A stretch of DNA of 5,575 nucleotides from a bacterium (GTDB lineage: Bacteria > Patescibacteriota > Saccharimonadia > Saccharimonadales > UBA4665). How positions within the stretch are numbered: the stretch's first letter is position 1; each line of letters starts with the position of its first letter. The notes beneath the pieces are model-generated. The model saw only the letters and a list, made by a program, of their open reading frames with translations, was not told the origin of the DNA and did not search any database. This document shows positions 5,357-5,575 of the stretch, piece by piece. Made by a program: the position numbers and the translations under genes. The stretch covers positions 1 through 5,575 of the forward strand of contig JAJYKI010000049.1 in assembly GCA_021788675.1 (NCBI GenBank), written 5' to 3'.

Positions 5357-5392
5357 TTTTTATTTAGATTTTATATGGCAACTAAATAAAAA
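5357..5392. repeat. Perfect 11-bp inverted repeat (TTTTTATTTAG / CTAAATAAAAA)
   Basis: The arms are 5357-5367 and 5382-5392 with a 14-nt spacer; TTTTT follows at 5393-5397. The spacer carries TATAAA on the minus strand, a possible -10 for the DUF3817 gene, so the repeat could be an operator around that promoter. It contains almost only A-T pairs, so a stable RNA terminator is unlikely, and chance similarity in AT-rich DNA is possible. Confidence 0.5.
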
Positions 5393-5435
5393 TTTTTGTT
5401 ATGAGTATTTGTAAACTATGGTTACCCATTTATTT

Positions 5436-5464
5436 TTGACGTAATATGTATAAAGTTATAGATT
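5436..5464 (+). promoter_or_regulatory. Promoter for the right-edge gene (TTGACG - 17 bp - TAGATT)
   Basis: A five-of-six -35 box TTGACG (5436-5441) is separated by the ideal 17 bp from TAGATT (5459-5464), a four-of-six -10. Transcription would start near 5471, about 3 nt before the ATG at 5474, again a near-leaderless arrangement with no Shine-Dalgarno. Confidence 0.5.
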
Positions 5465-5473
5465 ATACAAATA

Positions 5474-5575
5474 ATGAATTTGCATAGAGTTGGTGAAAAA
5501 GCAGACTACCTTAATGATACGGCGCCCTTAACCTCAATTCAGGAAATCGCCAAAGCCACCCATGGCGTTGTTTCT
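5474..5575 (+). CDS. N-terminus of an unidentified protein (partial, 3' end outside window)
   Basis: An open frame starts with ATG at 5474 and runs 34 codons to the right edge without a stop. It begins MNLHRVGEKADYLNDTAPLT and continues through SIQEIAKATHGVVS. A TAG at 5459-5461 closes the frame upstream, and a -35/-10 pair is placed to begin transcription just before this ATG. The sequence becomes clearly less AT-rich on entering the frame, as expected for coding DNA. The piece is soluble and mixed in charge, with no signal peptide or TM segment. No family can be recognised from 34 residues. Confidence 0.5.
   Translation, partial: MNLHRVGEKADYLNDTAPLTSIQEIAKATHGVVS

Larger units (their letters stand above)
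5334..5473. other. AT-rich divergent intergenic region
   Basis: These 140 bp separate the divergent DUF3817 gene and the gene truncated at the right edge. They contain the inverted repeat 5357-5392, minus-strand -10-like hexamers TATAAA (plus 5370-5375) and TAGAAT (plus 5347-5352), and a plus-strand -35/-10 pair. No RNA gene or convincing coding frame is seen. Confidence 0.6.

Noticed and set aside
5352..5414. Twenty-codon hydrophobic frame starting MFFYLDFIW
   Set aside because: No ribosome binding site, very AT-rich, lies over the inverted repeat, and its composition is explained by the DNA.

Overview
The window looks like a chromosomal segment from a small-genome, AT-rich bacterium of the Patescibacteria/CPR, most likely a Candidatus Saccharibacteria (TM7) relative. 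This is inferred from the gene set and protein style: PilX-like minor pilins, a CPR-style long nucleoside diphosphate kinase, a membrane PH-domain protein beside a membrane-anchored parvulin, and a DUF3817 protein. No database search was possible. The standard bacterial code fits: glycines are encoded by GGN and all seven visible stops are ordinary (five TAG, one TAA, one TGA), so the UGA=Gly code of Gracilibacteria/SR1 is not needed.

Layout. 1-1292 (+) is the end of a type IV pilus minor-pilin operon: the C-terminus of one pilin-like protein (to 145), then a complete PilX-like prepilin (153-1292). Convergent to it is a complete XerC/XerD-type tyrosine recombinase (1289-2206, -); the two genes share a CTAG palindrome as overlapping stop codons. 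A 92-bp divergent spacer (2207-2298) carries a good extended -10 promoter for ndk (2299-2802, +, TTG start). Between ndk and the next gene lies tRNA-Arg(CCT) (2840-2914), bracketed by a perfect 12-bp inverted repeat whose upstream arm can instead form a local hairpin abutting the tRNA 5' end. A coupled pair follows: a two-TM bPH2 protein (2949-3512) overlapping by 11 bp a membrane-anchored parvulin-like foldase (3502-4614). Convergent to these is a DUF3817 three-TM protein with a C-terminal domain resembling an inactivated Nudix hydrolase (4638-5333, -). An AT-rich divergent spacer (5334-5473) holds an 11-bp inverted repeat and a -35/-10 pair that appears to drive a new gene truncated at the right edge (5474-5575, +).

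How the genes relate. Three themes are visible: the cell surface (pilins, PH protein, extracytoplasmic foldase, DUF3817 protein), nucleotide metabolism (ndk), and DNA/RNA maintenance (Xer, tRNA). Only the PH/foldase pair and the pilins look like true operons. Several starts lack a Shine-Dalgarno and lie 6-9 nt downstream of a -10-like hexamer, suggesting leaderless or near-leaderless mRNAs.

Most interesting observations: the two mutually exclusive RNA structures around the tRNA; the parvulin whose first strand and catalytic-His motif appear at the C-terminus instead of the N-terminus (apparent circular permutation); and the DUF3817-pseudo-Nudix fusion.
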